In this document: positions 48,846 to 61,657 of the stretch, in pieces
Layout: every line of letters starts with the position of its first letter
Numbering within the stretch: position 1 is the stretch's first letter
Assembly (NCBI GenBank): GCA_035771175.1
Contig: CM069589.1
Coordinates: 25,996,201-26,060,200 of the forward strand
DNA length: 64,000 bases
Reading direction: 5' to 3'
Source of the DNA: Paratinospora sagittata
Lineage: Eukaryota; Streptophyta; Magnoliopsida; Ranunculales; Menispermaceae
The notes under the pieces: model-generated
Told to the model about the DNA's origin: nothing
The model's input: the letters and a program-made list of their open reading frames with translations, nothing else
The model's database searches: none
Translations under genes and position numbers: made by a program

Positions 48846-49978
48846 GTGCATTCACTCAAATTGGAGTCCGGAAGAAAACGTTATGGCAATTTGAATGTTT
48901 GTTACCCATTGACCAACGTACTTATGAATCTAATCAGCAATCAAAATTCAAAAAGCCGTAGTCATTTCTTTGGACGTATGATTTTAGTTATTCAAAAGAC
49001 GTTTAAAATATCGTTTCGTCCTCTTTGCAACGCATTTTCAATCACTCAAATCGGAGACAGGAATAAAATGTTATGGCTATTTGATTGTTTTTTGCCGATC
49101 AATCAAATTACTTATCGAAATAATCGTGAAGAAAAGTCAAAATAACCGTAACTTTTCATCCTGACTTTGATTTGAGTGATTGAAAAAGAATTGAAAAAGT
49201 TTTTTCTTCGAATTTCTAACGCATGTTCAATCACACAAGTTGGAGCCGAAATCAAAAAGTTGTGGTTATTTTAAAGTTTCACCCCGATCATTCAATTACT
49301 TCGCGATTGAATCGGTAAGAAAAATTCAAATAAACTTAAAGTCAAATCCTGACACTGATATGAGTTAATAAAAAGGCGTTGAAAATATTGTTTATTCTTC
49401 TTTCCAAGGAATGTGCATTCACTCAAATTGGAGTCCGGAAGAAAACGTTATGGCTATTTGAATGTTTGTTACCCATTGACCAACGTACTTATGAATCTAA
49501 TCAGCAATCAAAATTCAAAAAGCCGTAGTCATTTCTTTGGACGTATGATTTTAGTTATTCAAAAGACGTTTAAAATATCGTTTCTTCCTCTTTGCAACGC
49601 ATTTTCAATCACTCAAATCGGAGACAGGAATAAAATGTTATGGCTATTTGAATGTTTTTTGCCGATCAATCAAATTACTTATCGAAAAAATCGTGAAGAA
49701 AAGTCAAAATAACCGTAACTTTTCATCCGAATTTGATTTGAGTGATTGAAAAAGAATTGAAAATGTCTTTTGTTCGAATTTCTAACGCATGTTCAATCAC
49801 ACAAATTGGAGTCGAAATCAAAAAGTTGTGGTTATTTTAAAGTTTCACACCGATCATTCAATTACTTCGCGATTGAATCAGTAAGAAAAATTCAAACAGA
49901 CTTTCAGTTAAATTCTGACACTGATATGAGTTAATAAAAAGGCGTTGAAAATATTGTTTATTCTTCTTTCCAAGGAAT

Positions 49979-52900
49979 GTGCATTCACTCAAATTGGAGT
50001 CCGGAAGAAAACGTTATGGCAATTTGAATGTTTGTTACCCATTGACCAACGTACTTATGAATCTAATCAGCAATCAAAATTCAAAAAGCCGTAGTCATTT
50101 CTTTGGACGTATGATTTTAGTTATTCAAAAGACGTTTAAAATAGCGTTTCGTCCTCTTTGCAACGCATTTTCAATCACTCAAACCGGAGACAGGAATAAA
50201 ATGTTATGGCTATTTGATTGTTTTTTGCCGATCAATCAAATTACTTATCGAAAAAATCGGGAAGAAAAGTCAAAATAACCGTAACTTTTCATCCTGACTT
50301 TGATTTGAGTGATTGAAAAAGAATTGAAAAAGTTTTTTCTTCGAATTTCTAACGCATGTTCAATCACACAAGTTGGAGCCGAAATAAAAAAGTTGTGGTT
50401 ATTTTAAAGTTTCACCCCGATCATTCAATTACTTCGCGATTGAATCGGTAAGAAAAATTCAAATAAACTTAAAGTCAAATCCTGACACTGATATGAGTTA
50501 ATAAAAAGGCGTTGAAAATATTGTTTATTCTTCTTTCCAAGGAATGTGCATTCACTCAAATTGGAGTCCGGAAGAAAACGTTATGGCAATTTGAATGTTT
50601 GTTACCCATTGACCAACGTACTTATGAATCTAATCAGCAATCAAAATTCAAAAAGCCGTAGTCATTTCTTTGGACGTATGATTTTAGTTATTCAAAAGAC
50701 GTTTAAAATATCTTTTCGTCCTCTTTGCAACGCATTTTCAATCACTCAAATCGGAGACAGGAATAAAATGTTATGGCAATTTGATTGTTTTTTGCCGATC
50801 AATCAAATTACTTATCGAAATAATCGTGAAGAAAAGTCAAAATAACCGTAAATTTTCATCCTGACTTTGATTTGAGTGATTGAAAAGAATTGAAAAAGTT
50901 TTTTCTTCGAATTTCTAACGCATGTTCAATCACACAAGTTGGAGCCGAAATCAAAAAGTTGTGGTTATTTTAAAGTTTCACCCCGATCATTCAATTACTT
51001 CGCGATTGAATCGGTAAGAAAAATTCAAATAGACTTAAAGTCAAATCCTGACACTGATATGAGTTAATAAAAAGGCGTTGAAAATATTGTTTATTCTTCT
51101 TTCCAAGGAATGTGCATTCACTCAAATTGGAGTCCGGAAGAAAACGTTATGGCAATTTGAATGTTTGTTACCCATTGACCAACGTACTTATGAATCTGAT
51201 CAGCAATCAAAATTCAAAAAGCCGTAGTCATTTCTTTGGACGTATGATTTTAGTTATTCAAAAGACGTTTAAAATATCGTTTCTTCCTCTTTTCGACGCA
51301 TTTTCAATCACTCAAATCGAAGTCAGGAATAAAATGTTGTGGCTATTTGAATTTTTTTTGCTGATCAATCAACTTACTTATCAAAAAAATCATGTCAAAA
51401 AGTTAAAATAGCGGTAACTTTTCATCCCGACTTTGATTTGGGTAATTGAAAAAGAATTGAAAATGTCTTTTGTTCCTATTTCTAACGCATTTTCAATCAC
51501 ACAAATTGGAGTCAGAATGAAAAAGTTGTGGTTATTTTAAAGTTTCACACCGATCATTCAATTACTTCTCGATTGAATCGGTAAGAAAAATCCAAATAGA
51601 CTTACAGTTAAATTCTGACACTGATATGAGTTAATAAAAAGGCGTTGAAAATATTGTTTATTCTTCCTTCCAAGGAATGTGGATTCACTTAAATTGGAGT
51701 CCGGAAGAAAACGTTATGGCTATTTGAATGTTTGTTACCCATTGACCAACGTACTTATGAATCTAATCAGCAATCAAAATTCAAAAAGCCATAGCCATTT
51801 CTTTGGACGTATGATTTTAGTTATTCAAAAGACGTTTAAAATATCGTTTCGTCCTCTTTGCAACGCATTTTCAATCACTCAAATCGGAGACAGGAATAAA
51901 ATGTTATGGCAATTTGATTGTTTTTTGCCGATCAACCAAATTACTTATCGAAATAATCGTGAAGAAAAGTCAAAATAACCGTAACTTTTCATCCTGACTT
52001 TGATTTGAGTGATTGAAAAAGAATTGAAAAAGTTTTTTCTTCGAATTTCTAGCGCATGTTCAATCACACAAGTTGGAGCCGAAATAAAAAAGTTGTGGTT
52101 ATTTTAAAGTTTCACCCCGATTATTCAATTACTTCGCGATTGAATCGGTAAGAAAAATTCAAATAAACTTAAAGTCAAATCCTGACACTGATATGAGTTA
52201 ATAAAAAGGCGTTGAAAATATTGTTTATTCTTCTTTCCAAGGAATGTGCATTCACTCAAATTGGAGTCCGGAAGAAAACGTTATGGCAATTTGAATGTTT
52301 GTTACCCATTGACCAACGTACTTATGAATCTAATCAGCAATCAAAATTCAAAAAGCCGTAGTCATTTCTTTGGACGTATGATTTTAGTTATTCAAAAGAC
52401 GTTTAAAATATCGTTTCGTCCTCTTTGCAACGCATTTTCAATCACTCAAATCGGAGACAGGAATAAAATGTTATGGCAATTTGATTGTTTTTTGCCGATC
52501 AATCAAATTACTTATCGAAATAATCGTGAAGAAAAGTCAAAATAACCGTAAATTTTCATCCTGACTTTGATTTGAGTGATTGAAAAAGAATTGAAAAAGG
52601 TTTTTCTTCGAATTTCTAACGCATGTTCAATCACACAAATTGGAGTCAGAATGAAAAAGTTGTGGTTATTTTAAAGTTTCACACCGATCATTCAATTACT
52701 TCTCGATTGAATCGGTAAGAAAAATCCAAATAGACTTACAGTTAAATACTGACACTGATATGAGTTAATAAAAAGGCGTTGAAAATATTGTTTATTGTTC
52801 CTTCCAAGGAATGTGCATTCACTTAAATTGGAGTCCGGAAGAAAACGTTATGGCAATTTGAATGTTTGTTACCCATTGACCAACGTACTTATGAATCTAA

Positions 52901-55645
52901 TCAGCAATCAAAATTCAAAAAGCCGTAGTCATTTCTTTGGACGTATGATTTTAGTTATTCAAAAGACGTTTAAAATAGCGTTTCGTCCTCTTTGCAACGC
53001 ATTTTCAATCACTCAAACCGGAGACAGGAATAAAATGTTATGGCTATTTGATTGTTTTTTGCCGATCAATCAAATTACTTATCGAAAAAATCGGGAAGAA
53101 AAGTCAAAATAACCGTAACTTTTCATCCTGACTTTGATTTGAGTGATTGAAAAAGAATTGAAAAAGTTTTTTCTTCGAATTTCTAACGCATGTTCAATCA
53201 CACAAGTTGGAGCCGAAATAAAAAAGTTGTGGTTATTTTAAAGTTTCACCCCGATCATTCAATTACTTCGCGATTGAATCGGTAAGAAAAATTCAAATAA
53301 ACTTAAAGTCAAATCCTGACACTGATATGAGTTAATAAAAAGGCGTTGAAAATATTGTTTATTCTTCTTTCCAAGGAATGTGCATTCACTCAAATTGGAG
53401 TCCGGAAGAAAACGTTATGGCAATTTGAATGTTTGTTACCCATTGACCAACGTACTTATGAATCTAATCAGCAATCAAAATTCAAAAAGCCGTAGTCATT
53501 TCTTTGGACGTATGATTTTAGTTATTCAAAAGACGTTTAAAATATCTTTTCGTCCTCTTTGCAACGCATTTTCAATCACTCAAATCGGAGACAGGAATAA
53601 AATGTTATGGCAATTTGATTGTTTTTTGCCGATCAATCAAATTACTTATCGAAATAATCGTGAAGAAAAGTCAAAATAACCGTAAATTTTCATCCTGACT
53701 TTGATTTGAGTGATTGAAAAGAATTGAAAAAGTTTTTTCTTCGAATTTCTAACGCATGTTCAATCACACAAGTTGGAGCCGAAATCAAAAAGTTGTGGTT
53801 ATTTTAAAGTTTCACCCCGATCATTCAATTACTTCGCGATTGAATCGGTAAGAAAAATTCAAATAGACTTAAAGTCAAATCCTGACACTGATATGAGTTA
53901 ATAAAAAGGCGTTGAAAATATTGTTTATTCTTCTTTCCAAGGAATGTGCATTCACTCAAATTGGAGTCCGGAAGAAAACGTTATGGCAATTTGAATGTTT
54001 GTTACCCATTGACCAACGTACTTATGAATCTGATCAGCAATCAAAATTCAAAAAGCCGTAGTCATTTCTTTGGACGTATGATTTTAGTTATTCAAAAGAC
54101 GTTTAAAATATCGTTTCTTCCTCTTTTCGACGCATTTTCAATCACTCAAATCGAAGTCAGGAATAAAATGTTGTGGCTATTTGAATTTTTTTTGCTGATC
54201 AATCAACTTACTTATCAAAAAAATCATGTCAAAAAGTTAAAATAGCGGTAACTTTTCATCCCGACTTTGATTTGGGTAATTGAAAAAGAATTGAAAATGT
54301 CTTTTGTTCCTATTTCTAACGCATTTTCAATCACACAAATTGGAGTCAGAATGAAAAAGTTGTGGTTATTTTAAAGTTTCACACCGATCATTCAATTACT
54401 TCTCGATTGAATCGGTAAGAAAAATCCAAATAGACTTACAGTTAAATTCTGACACTGATATGAGTTAATAAAAAGGCGTTGAAAATATTGTTTATTCTTC
54501 CTTCCAAGGAATGTGGATTCACTTAAATTGGAGTCCGGAAGAAAACGTTATGGCTATTTGAATGTTTGTTACCCATTGACCAACGTACTTATGAATCTAA
54601 TCAGCAATCAAAATTCAAAAAGCCGTAGCCATTTCTTTGGACGTATGATTTTAGTTATTCAAAAGACGTTTAAAATATCGTTTCGTCCTCTTTGCAACGC
54701 ATTTTCAATCACTCAAATCGGAGACAGGAATAAAATGTTATGGCAATTTAATTGTTTTTTGCCGATCAACCAAATTACTTATCGAAATAATCGTGAAGAA
54801 AAGTCAAAATAACCGTAACTTTTCATCCTGACTTTGATTTGAGTGATTGAAAAAGAATTGAAAAGTTTTTTCTTCGAATTTCTAGCGCATGTTCAATCAC
54901 ACAAGTTGGAGCCGAAATAAAAAAGTTGTGGTTATTTTAAAGTTTCACCCCGATTATTCAATTACTTCGCGATTGAATCGGTAAGAAAAATTCAAATAAA
55001 CTTAAAGTCAAATCCTGACACTGATATGAGTTAATAAAAAGGCGTTGAAAATATTGTTTATTCTTCTTTCCAAGGAATGTGCATTCACTCAAATTGGAGT
55101 CCGGAAGAAAACGTTATGGCAATTTGAATGTTTGTTACCCATTGACCAACGTACTTATGAATCTAATCAGCAATCAAAATTCAAAAAGCCGTAGTCATTT
55201 CTTTGGACGTATGATTTTAGTTATTCAAAAGACGTTTAAAATATCGTTTCGTCCTCTTTGCAACGCATTTTCAATCACTCAAATCGGAGACAGGAATAAA
55301 ATGTTATGGCAATTTGATTGTTTTTTGCCGATCAATCAAATTACTTATCGAAATAATCGTGAAGAAAAGTCAAAATAACCGTAAATTTTCATCCTGACTT
55401 TGATTTGAGTGATTGAAAAAGAATTGAAAAAGGTTTTTCTTCGAATTTCTAACGCATGTTCAATCACACAAATTGGAGTCAGAATGAAAAAGTTGTGGTT
55501 ATTTTAAAGTTTCACACCGATCATTCAATTACTTCTCGATTGAATCGGTAAGAAAAATCCAAATAGACTTACAGTTAAATACTGACACTGATATGAGTTA
55601 ATAAAAAGGCGTTGAAAATATTGTTTATTGTTCCTTCCAAGGAAT
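49979..55645. repeat. Five-monomer higher-order repeat, period 2834 bp (two units)
   Basis: Monomers at 49979, 50546, 51112, 51679 and 52246 match those at 52813, 53380, 53946, 54513 and 55079 with offsets of 2833-2834 bp. Each pair shares private variants (AATAGCGTTTCG with CAAACCGGAG; ATATCTTTTCG with a TGAAAAGAATTG shortening; CTTTTCGACGC; GTGGATTCAC). The same succession at 39561, 40128, 40694 and 41261 is a third, more diverged copy into which the plus-strand retrotransposon inserted. A longer period of 8478 bp (47168 to 55646, 47733 to 56211) lies above it. Confidence 0.88.
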
Positions 55646-58600
55646 GTGCATTCACTTAAATTGGAGTCCGGAAGAAAACGTTATGGCTATTTGAATGTTT
55701 GTTACCCATTGACCAACGTACTTATGAATCTAATCAGCAATCAAAATTCAAAAAGCCGTAGTCATTTCTTTGGACGTATGATTTTAGTTATTCAAAAGAC
55801 GTTTAAAATATCGTTTCTTCCTCTTTGCAATGCATTTTCAATCACTCAAATCGGAGATAGGAATAAAATGTTATGGCTATTTGAATTTTTTTGCCGATCA
55901 ATCAAATTACTTATCGAAAAAATCGTGAAGAAAAGTCAAAATAACCGTAACTTTTCATCCGACTTTGATTTGAGTGATTGAAAAAGAATTGAAAATGTCT
56001 TTTGTTCGAATTTCTAACGCATGTTCAATCACACAAATTGGAGTCGAAATCAAAAAGTTGTGGTTATTTTAAAGTTTCACACCGATCATTCAATTACTTC
56101 CCGATTGAATCGGTAAGAAAAATTCATATAGACTTACAGTTAAATTCTGACACTGATATGAGTTAATAAAAAGGCGTTGAAAATATTGTTTATTCTTCTT
56201 TCCAAGGAATGTGCATTCACTTAAATTGGAATCCGGAAGAAAACGTTATGGCTATTTGAATGTTAGTTACGAATCTAATCAGTAATCAAAATTCAAAAAG
56301 CCGTAGTCATTTCTTTGGACGTATGATTTTAGTTATTCAAAAGACGTTTAAAATATCGTTTCTTCCTCTTTGCAACGCATTTTCAATCACTCAAATCGGA
56401 GATAGGAATAAAATGTTATGGCTATTTGAATGTTTTTTGCCGATCAATCAAATTACTTATCGAAAAAATCGTGAAGAAAAGTCAAAATAACCGTAACTTT
56501 TCATCCGACTTTGATTTGAGTGATTGAAAAAGAATTGAAAATGTCTTTTGTTCGAATTTCTAACGCATGTTCAATCACACAAATTGGAGTCGAAATCAAA
56601 AAGTTGTGGTTATTTTAAAGTTTCACACCGATCATTCAATTACTTCGCGATTGAATCGGTAAGAAAAATTCAAATAAACTTAAAGTCAAATCCTGACACT
56701 GATATGAGTTAATAAAAAGGCGTTGAAAATATTGTTTATTCTTCTTTCCAAGGAATGTGCATTCACTCAAATTGGAGTCCGGAAGAAAACGTTATGGCAA
56801 TTTGAATGTTTGTTACCCATTGACCAACGTACTTTTGAATCTAATCAGCAATCAAAATTCAAAAAGCCGTAGTCATTTCTTTGGACGTATGATTTTAGTT
56901 ATTCAAAAGACGTTTAAAATATCGTTTCTTCCTCTTTTCGACGCATTTTCAATCACTCAAATCGAAGTCAGGAATAAAATGTTGTGGCTATTTGAATTTT
57001 TTTTGCCGATCAATCAACTTACTTATCAAAAAAATCATGACAAAAAGTTAAAATAACGGTAACTTTTCTTCCCGACTTTGATTTGGGTAATTGAAAAAGA
57101 ATTGAAAATGTCTTTTGTTCCTATTTCTAACGCATTTTCAATCACACAAATTGGAGTCAGAATGAAAAAGTTGTGGTTATTTTAAAGTTTCACACCGATC
57201 ATTCAATTACTTCTCGATTGAATCGGTAAGAAAAATCCAAATAGACTTACAGTTAAATACTGACACTGATATGAGTTAATAAAAAGGCGTTGAAAATATT
57301 GTTTATTCTTCCTTCCAAGGAATGTGGATTCACTTAAATTGGAGTCCGGAAGAAAACGTTATGGCTATTTGAATGTTTGTTAACCATTGACCAACGTACT
57401 TATGAATCTAATCAGCAATCAAAATTCAAAAAGCTGTAGTCATTTCTTTGGACGCATGATTTTAGTTATTCAAAAGACGTTTAAAATATCGTTTCGTCCT
57501 CTTTGCAACGCATTTTCAATCACTCAAATCGGAGACAGGAATAAAATGTTATGGCAATTTGATTGTTTTTTGCCGATCAATCAAATTACTTATCGAAATA
57601 ATCGTGAAGAAAAGTCAAAATAACCGTAACTTTTCATCCTGACTTTGATTTGAGTGATTGAAAAAGAATTGAAAAAGTTTTTTCTTCGAATTTCTAATGC
57701 ATGTTCAAACACACAAGTTGGAGCCGAAATAAAAAAGTTGTGGTTATTTTAAAGTTTCACCCCGATCATTCAATTACTTCGCGATTGAATCGGTAAGAAA
57801 AATTCAAATAAACTTAAAGTCAAATCCTGACACTGATATGAGTTAATAAAAAGGCGTTGAAAATAGTGTTTATTCTTCCTTCCAAGGAATGTGGATTCAC
57901 TTAAATTGGAGTCCGGAAGAAAACGTTATGGCTATTTGAATGTTTGTTACCCATTGACCAACGTACTTATGAATCTAATCAGCAATCAAAATTCAAAAAG
58001 CCGTAGTCATTTCTTTGGACGTATGATTTTAGTTATTCAAAAGACGTTTAAAATATCGTTTCCTCCTCTTTTCGACGCATTTTCAATCACTCAAATCGGA
58101 GACAGGAATAAAATGTTATGGCTATTTGAATGTTTTGTGCCGATCAATCAAATTACTTATCGAAAAAATCATGACAAAAAGTTAAAATAGCGGTAACTTT
58201 TCATCCCGACTTTGATTTGAGTAATTGAAAAGAATTGAAAATGTCTTTTGTTCCTATTTCTAACGCATTTTCAATCACACAAATTGGAGTCAGAATGAAA
58301 AAGTTGTGGTTATTTTAAAGTTTCACACCGATCATTCAATTACTTCTCGATTGAATCGGTAAGAAAAATCCAAATAGACTTACAGTTAAATACTGACACT
58401 GATATGAGTTAATAAAAAGGCGTTGAAAATATTGTTTATTGTTCCTTTCAAGGAATGTGCATTCACTTAAATTGGAGTCCGGAAGAAAACGTTATGGCTA
58501 TTTGAATGTTTGTTACCCATTGACCAACGTACTTATGAATCTAATCAGCAATCAAAATTCAAAAAGCCGTAGTCATTTCTTTGGACGTATGATTTTAGTT

Positions 58601-60672
58601 ATTCAAAAGACGTTTAAAATATCGTTTCTTCCTCTTTGCAACGCATTTTCAATCACTCAAATCGGAGATAGGAATAAAATGTTATGGCTATTTGAATGTT
58701 TTTTGCCGATCAATCAAATTACTTATCGAAAAAATCGTGAAGAAAAGTCAAAATAACCGTAACTTTTCATCCGACTTTGATTTGAGTGATTGAAAAAGAA
58801 TTGAAAATGTCTTTTGTTCGAATTTCTAACGCATGTTCAATCACACAAATCGGAGTCGAAATCAAAAAGTTGTGGTTATTTTAAAGATTTACACCGATCA
58901 TTCAATTACTACGCGATTGAATCGGTAAGAAAAGTTCAAATAGACTTACAGTTAAATCTTGACACTGATATGAGTTAATAAAAAGGCGTTGAAAATATTG
59001 TTTATTCTTCTTTCCATGGAATGTGCATTCACTTAAATTGGAGTCCGGAATAAAACGTTATGGCAATTTGAATGTTTGTTACCCATTGACCAACGTACTT
59101 ATGAATCTAATGAGCAATCAAAATTCAAAAAGCCGTAGTCATTTCTTTGGACGTATGATTTTAGTTATTCAAAAGACATTTAAAATATCGTTTCTTCCTC
59201 TTTGCAACGCCTTTTCAATCACTCAAATCGAAGTCAGGAATAAAATGTTATGGCTATTTGAAAGCTTTGTGCCGATCAATCAAATTACTTATCGAAAAAA
59301 TCTTGAAGAAAAGTCAAAATAACCGTAACTTTTCATCCCGACTTTGATTTGAGTGATTGAAAAAGAATTGAAAATGTCTTTTGTTAGAATTTCTAATGCT
59401 TGTTTAATCACACAAATTGGAGTCGAAATCAAAAAGTTGTGGTTATTTTAAAGTTTCACACCGATCATTCAATTACTTCGCGATTGAATCGGTAAGAAAA
59501 ATTCAAATAGACTTACAGTTAAATCCTGACACTGATATGAGTTAATAAAAAGACGTTGAAAATATTGTTTTTTCTTTTTTCCAAGGAATGTGCTGTCACA
59601 CCCCGCCCGGACTCGCCTAAACCGGCGGTACACTCTCGGACGGGGCGCGCATTTGGAACAATCATAATGGTAATGACAGAGTGCGCAGCGAAAATGCAGT
59701 ACACAGTACAAATCTGATTTGATATAATTCAGAATACTTTTGTACATAAAATGGTCAAGGGAACATACTCCCAAAATCCCCAATGATTCATACAAAGGGT
59801 ACAAAATGTGGGCCCCATAACCTGCTCCCAGTCCACCCTAATTTCCTGTGAAAGATTTGATAATATGGAATGAGCTTAACGCGCTCAGTGGGTAAATAGT
59901 GCATGAGTATAACAATTAATAAAGCATACCTCAATATCAAATATCTTAAATACACATGTAAGCATCATAATCAATCAATATGTATGTATGCATGACACCG
60001 TCACGTATTAATGGTTTGATGAGCGTACATCGCCTGAGTTCACGTACAGGTGTCCTTCCCCGGGCGTAGCCAGGTTCTCACTGTACGTCCCTCCTCAGAA
60101 ACGATGCTCTGGATTCACGTACTGATGTCCCTCCCCGGGGTAGCCGAGTTCTCATGTACGTCCCTCTCCAGAGAAATAATATGAATAGTGAGCAATGCTT
60201 CTAACTATTCTATGAGTCATAAACCATATACGTCCCTAGGTGGTGATATGTATGATGCCAATGCATGAACTAGTCTAATCTACTGGTCAGGTCTTTTCTT
60301 AACATTTAGACTGACTTCGGCAACGTCTGGTGATCCTTATCAGGGTCGGTATCACGACGTGCAAAGTTAGGACATTCAGGTCATAAACATTATTGACATA
60401 ATGCAGTGTAAATGAATAGTAGACATAATAATAATTGAATGTAAACTTTAATAAAAGTTATGAAACACGCAAACCTATGTTTCGTTCCCCACCTTCAGAT
60501 AAAAACTTCTTCTTTTCGATCTGGCGCTTTCCACCGGACAGAACTTCGTCGCACCGTACCGAGAGTCTCGATCAGAGAGTCTCAAAAACTAAAAACTTAG
60601 AATGAGTGGAAAGAGAAGGAAAATCATAAGGAGAGTGATTTTGGTGTGAGAAATGAGAATGAGGAGGGTTCC

Positions 60673-60679
60673 TTATATA
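60673..60679 (-). promoter_or_regulatory. Probable LTR TATA box (copy 4)
   Basis: TTATATA on the + strand is TATATAA on the minus strand, in the same position relative to the minisatellite as in the other copies. Confidence 0.65.
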
Positions 60680-60690
60680 GAGATTTTTGG

Positions 60691-60852
60691 CGCCTGAACG
60701 TTCTGGCAGGCGCCTGAACGTTCTGGCATGCGCCTGAACGTTCTGGCATGCGCCTGTACGTTCTGGCATTGCGCCTGTACGTTCTGGCATTCGCCTGAAC
60801 GTTCTGGCATGCGCCTGAACGTTCTGGCATGCGTCTGAACGTTCTGCCATGC
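60691..60852 (-). repeat. Palindromic minisatellite in LTR copy 4 (8 units)
   Basis: Eight units of the same family on the minus strand. Two units carry GTACGTTC (on the + strand) in place of GAACGTTC, and CATGCGCC spacers predominate over CAGGCGCC. One edge is the deletion junction with integrase at about 60852. Confidence 0.88.
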
Positions 60853-61657
60853 CCATCCGTCATGAAAGTCCAAAATGCAGCATCGTAGCATGTCTTCTAA
60901 GATTTGGATAAGCCGTTCTGACTGCCCATCAGTTTGAGGGTGGAAGGCTGTGCTCATAGTGATCTTAGAACCCATTCTATTCTGGAAGCTTTTCCAAAAG
61001 TTTGATGTGAATCGAGGGTCTCGATCAGAGACGATCGTGAGTGGTATGCCATGAAGGCGTACGATCTCTCTTTCATATAGTTCTGCAAGTTTGGCGGGAT
61101 TATCCGTGAACTTTATTGGCAAGAAGTATGCAGACTTGGTAAGTCTGTCAATGATAACCCAGATAGCATCTTGCCCTTTATTATTTCGAGGTAAGGCTGT
61201 AACAAAATCCATTGCGATGTTCTCCCATTTCCATTCTCCAATAGGTAACGGCTGGAGAAGGCCAGAGGGAAGTCGTCGTTCTGCCTTAACTTTCTGGCAA
61301 ACAAGACATCGAGCAACGAAGTCTGCAATTGCCTTCTTCATTCCAGAAAACCAGAATTGTCGCTTGACATCCTGGTACATCTTGTCACCCCCAGGATGCA
61401 TAGCGTATCTCGAACAGTGCATCTCAGTAAGCACGTCTTTCCGAACCTCAGGATCGTTCGGAAGACAAAGACGTTTTTTATAGAAAATGGCTCCGTCGTC
61501 AGAGACTGACCAATGAGGAAGGTCTTGCCCGCTGAGTAGAAGTTCTCGTTTCTCCATTAACATAGGGTCATTGGCTTGAGTAGCTGAAATCTTGCGAACG
61601 AGGTCAGAGGTAGCTGATAATTGAGAGAGTCGTGGGAGTGGTCCCTCTTCGTTCAGC
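60853..61657 (-). pseudogene. pol: pol fragment: integrase with C-terminus deleted
   Basis: The frame starts just after the RNase H deletion with a linker ([16 protein letters not shown]), then an integrase. Counting residues from the codon at 61563, the zinc-binding H49, H56, C86 and C89 are present, and so is the catalytic triad D119, D180, E216 with exactly 35 residues between D180 and E216. Further landmarks are CLVCQKVK, DRLTKSAYFLP and FHPQTDGQSER. Homology ends at LDFHDGW (residue 237), where the frame passes directly into the LTR minisatellite and stays open to 60673. The integrase C-terminal domain, the chromodomain and the polypurine tract are gone. It lies in a different frame from the upstream gag-RT ORF. 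Confidence 0.92.

Larger units (their letters stand above)
46689..59593. repeat. Satellite array, segment D (about 22 monomers)
   Basis: After the remainder of the interrupted monomer, units start near 47168, 47733, 48279, 48846, 49413, 49979, 50546, 51112, 51679, 52246, 52813, 53380, 53946, 54513, 55079, 55646, 56211, 56757, 57324, 57891, 58457 and 59023. All are 565-567 bp except those at 47733 and 56211 (546 bp), which share the 21-bp subunit-1 deletion also seen at 39015. The 22-bp-deleted class is absent. The array stops at 59593, exactly at the phase mark of a new monomer, where a minus-strand LTR is inserted. Confidence 0.96.
59594..60852 (-). mobile_element. 3' LTR of a minus-strand element (copy 4), U3 start lost
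   Basis: Reads in reverse from a truncated U3 at 60852 through minisatellite, TATA box and U5 to the LTR end, seen on the + strand as TGTCACACCCCGCCCGG at 59594. It is colinear with copies 1 and 3 but more diverged, and its ~45-bp downstream repeat is degraded. The first part of U3, with the TGTAATACCC start and poly(A), is deleted together with the end of pol. The five satellite bases abutting it, TGTGC at 59589-59593, should be repeated beyond the element's far end, outside the window. Confidence 0.88.

Noticed and set aside
11..59322. About 100-codon open frames repeated in nearly every monomer, as a possible tandem gene family
   Set aside because: They begin at GTG or TTG, not ATG, are broken by the 1-bp and 22-bp indels that distinguish monomer classes, have shifting C-termini, and lack promoter or intron signals. 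They are best explained as chance open frames copied with the satellite.
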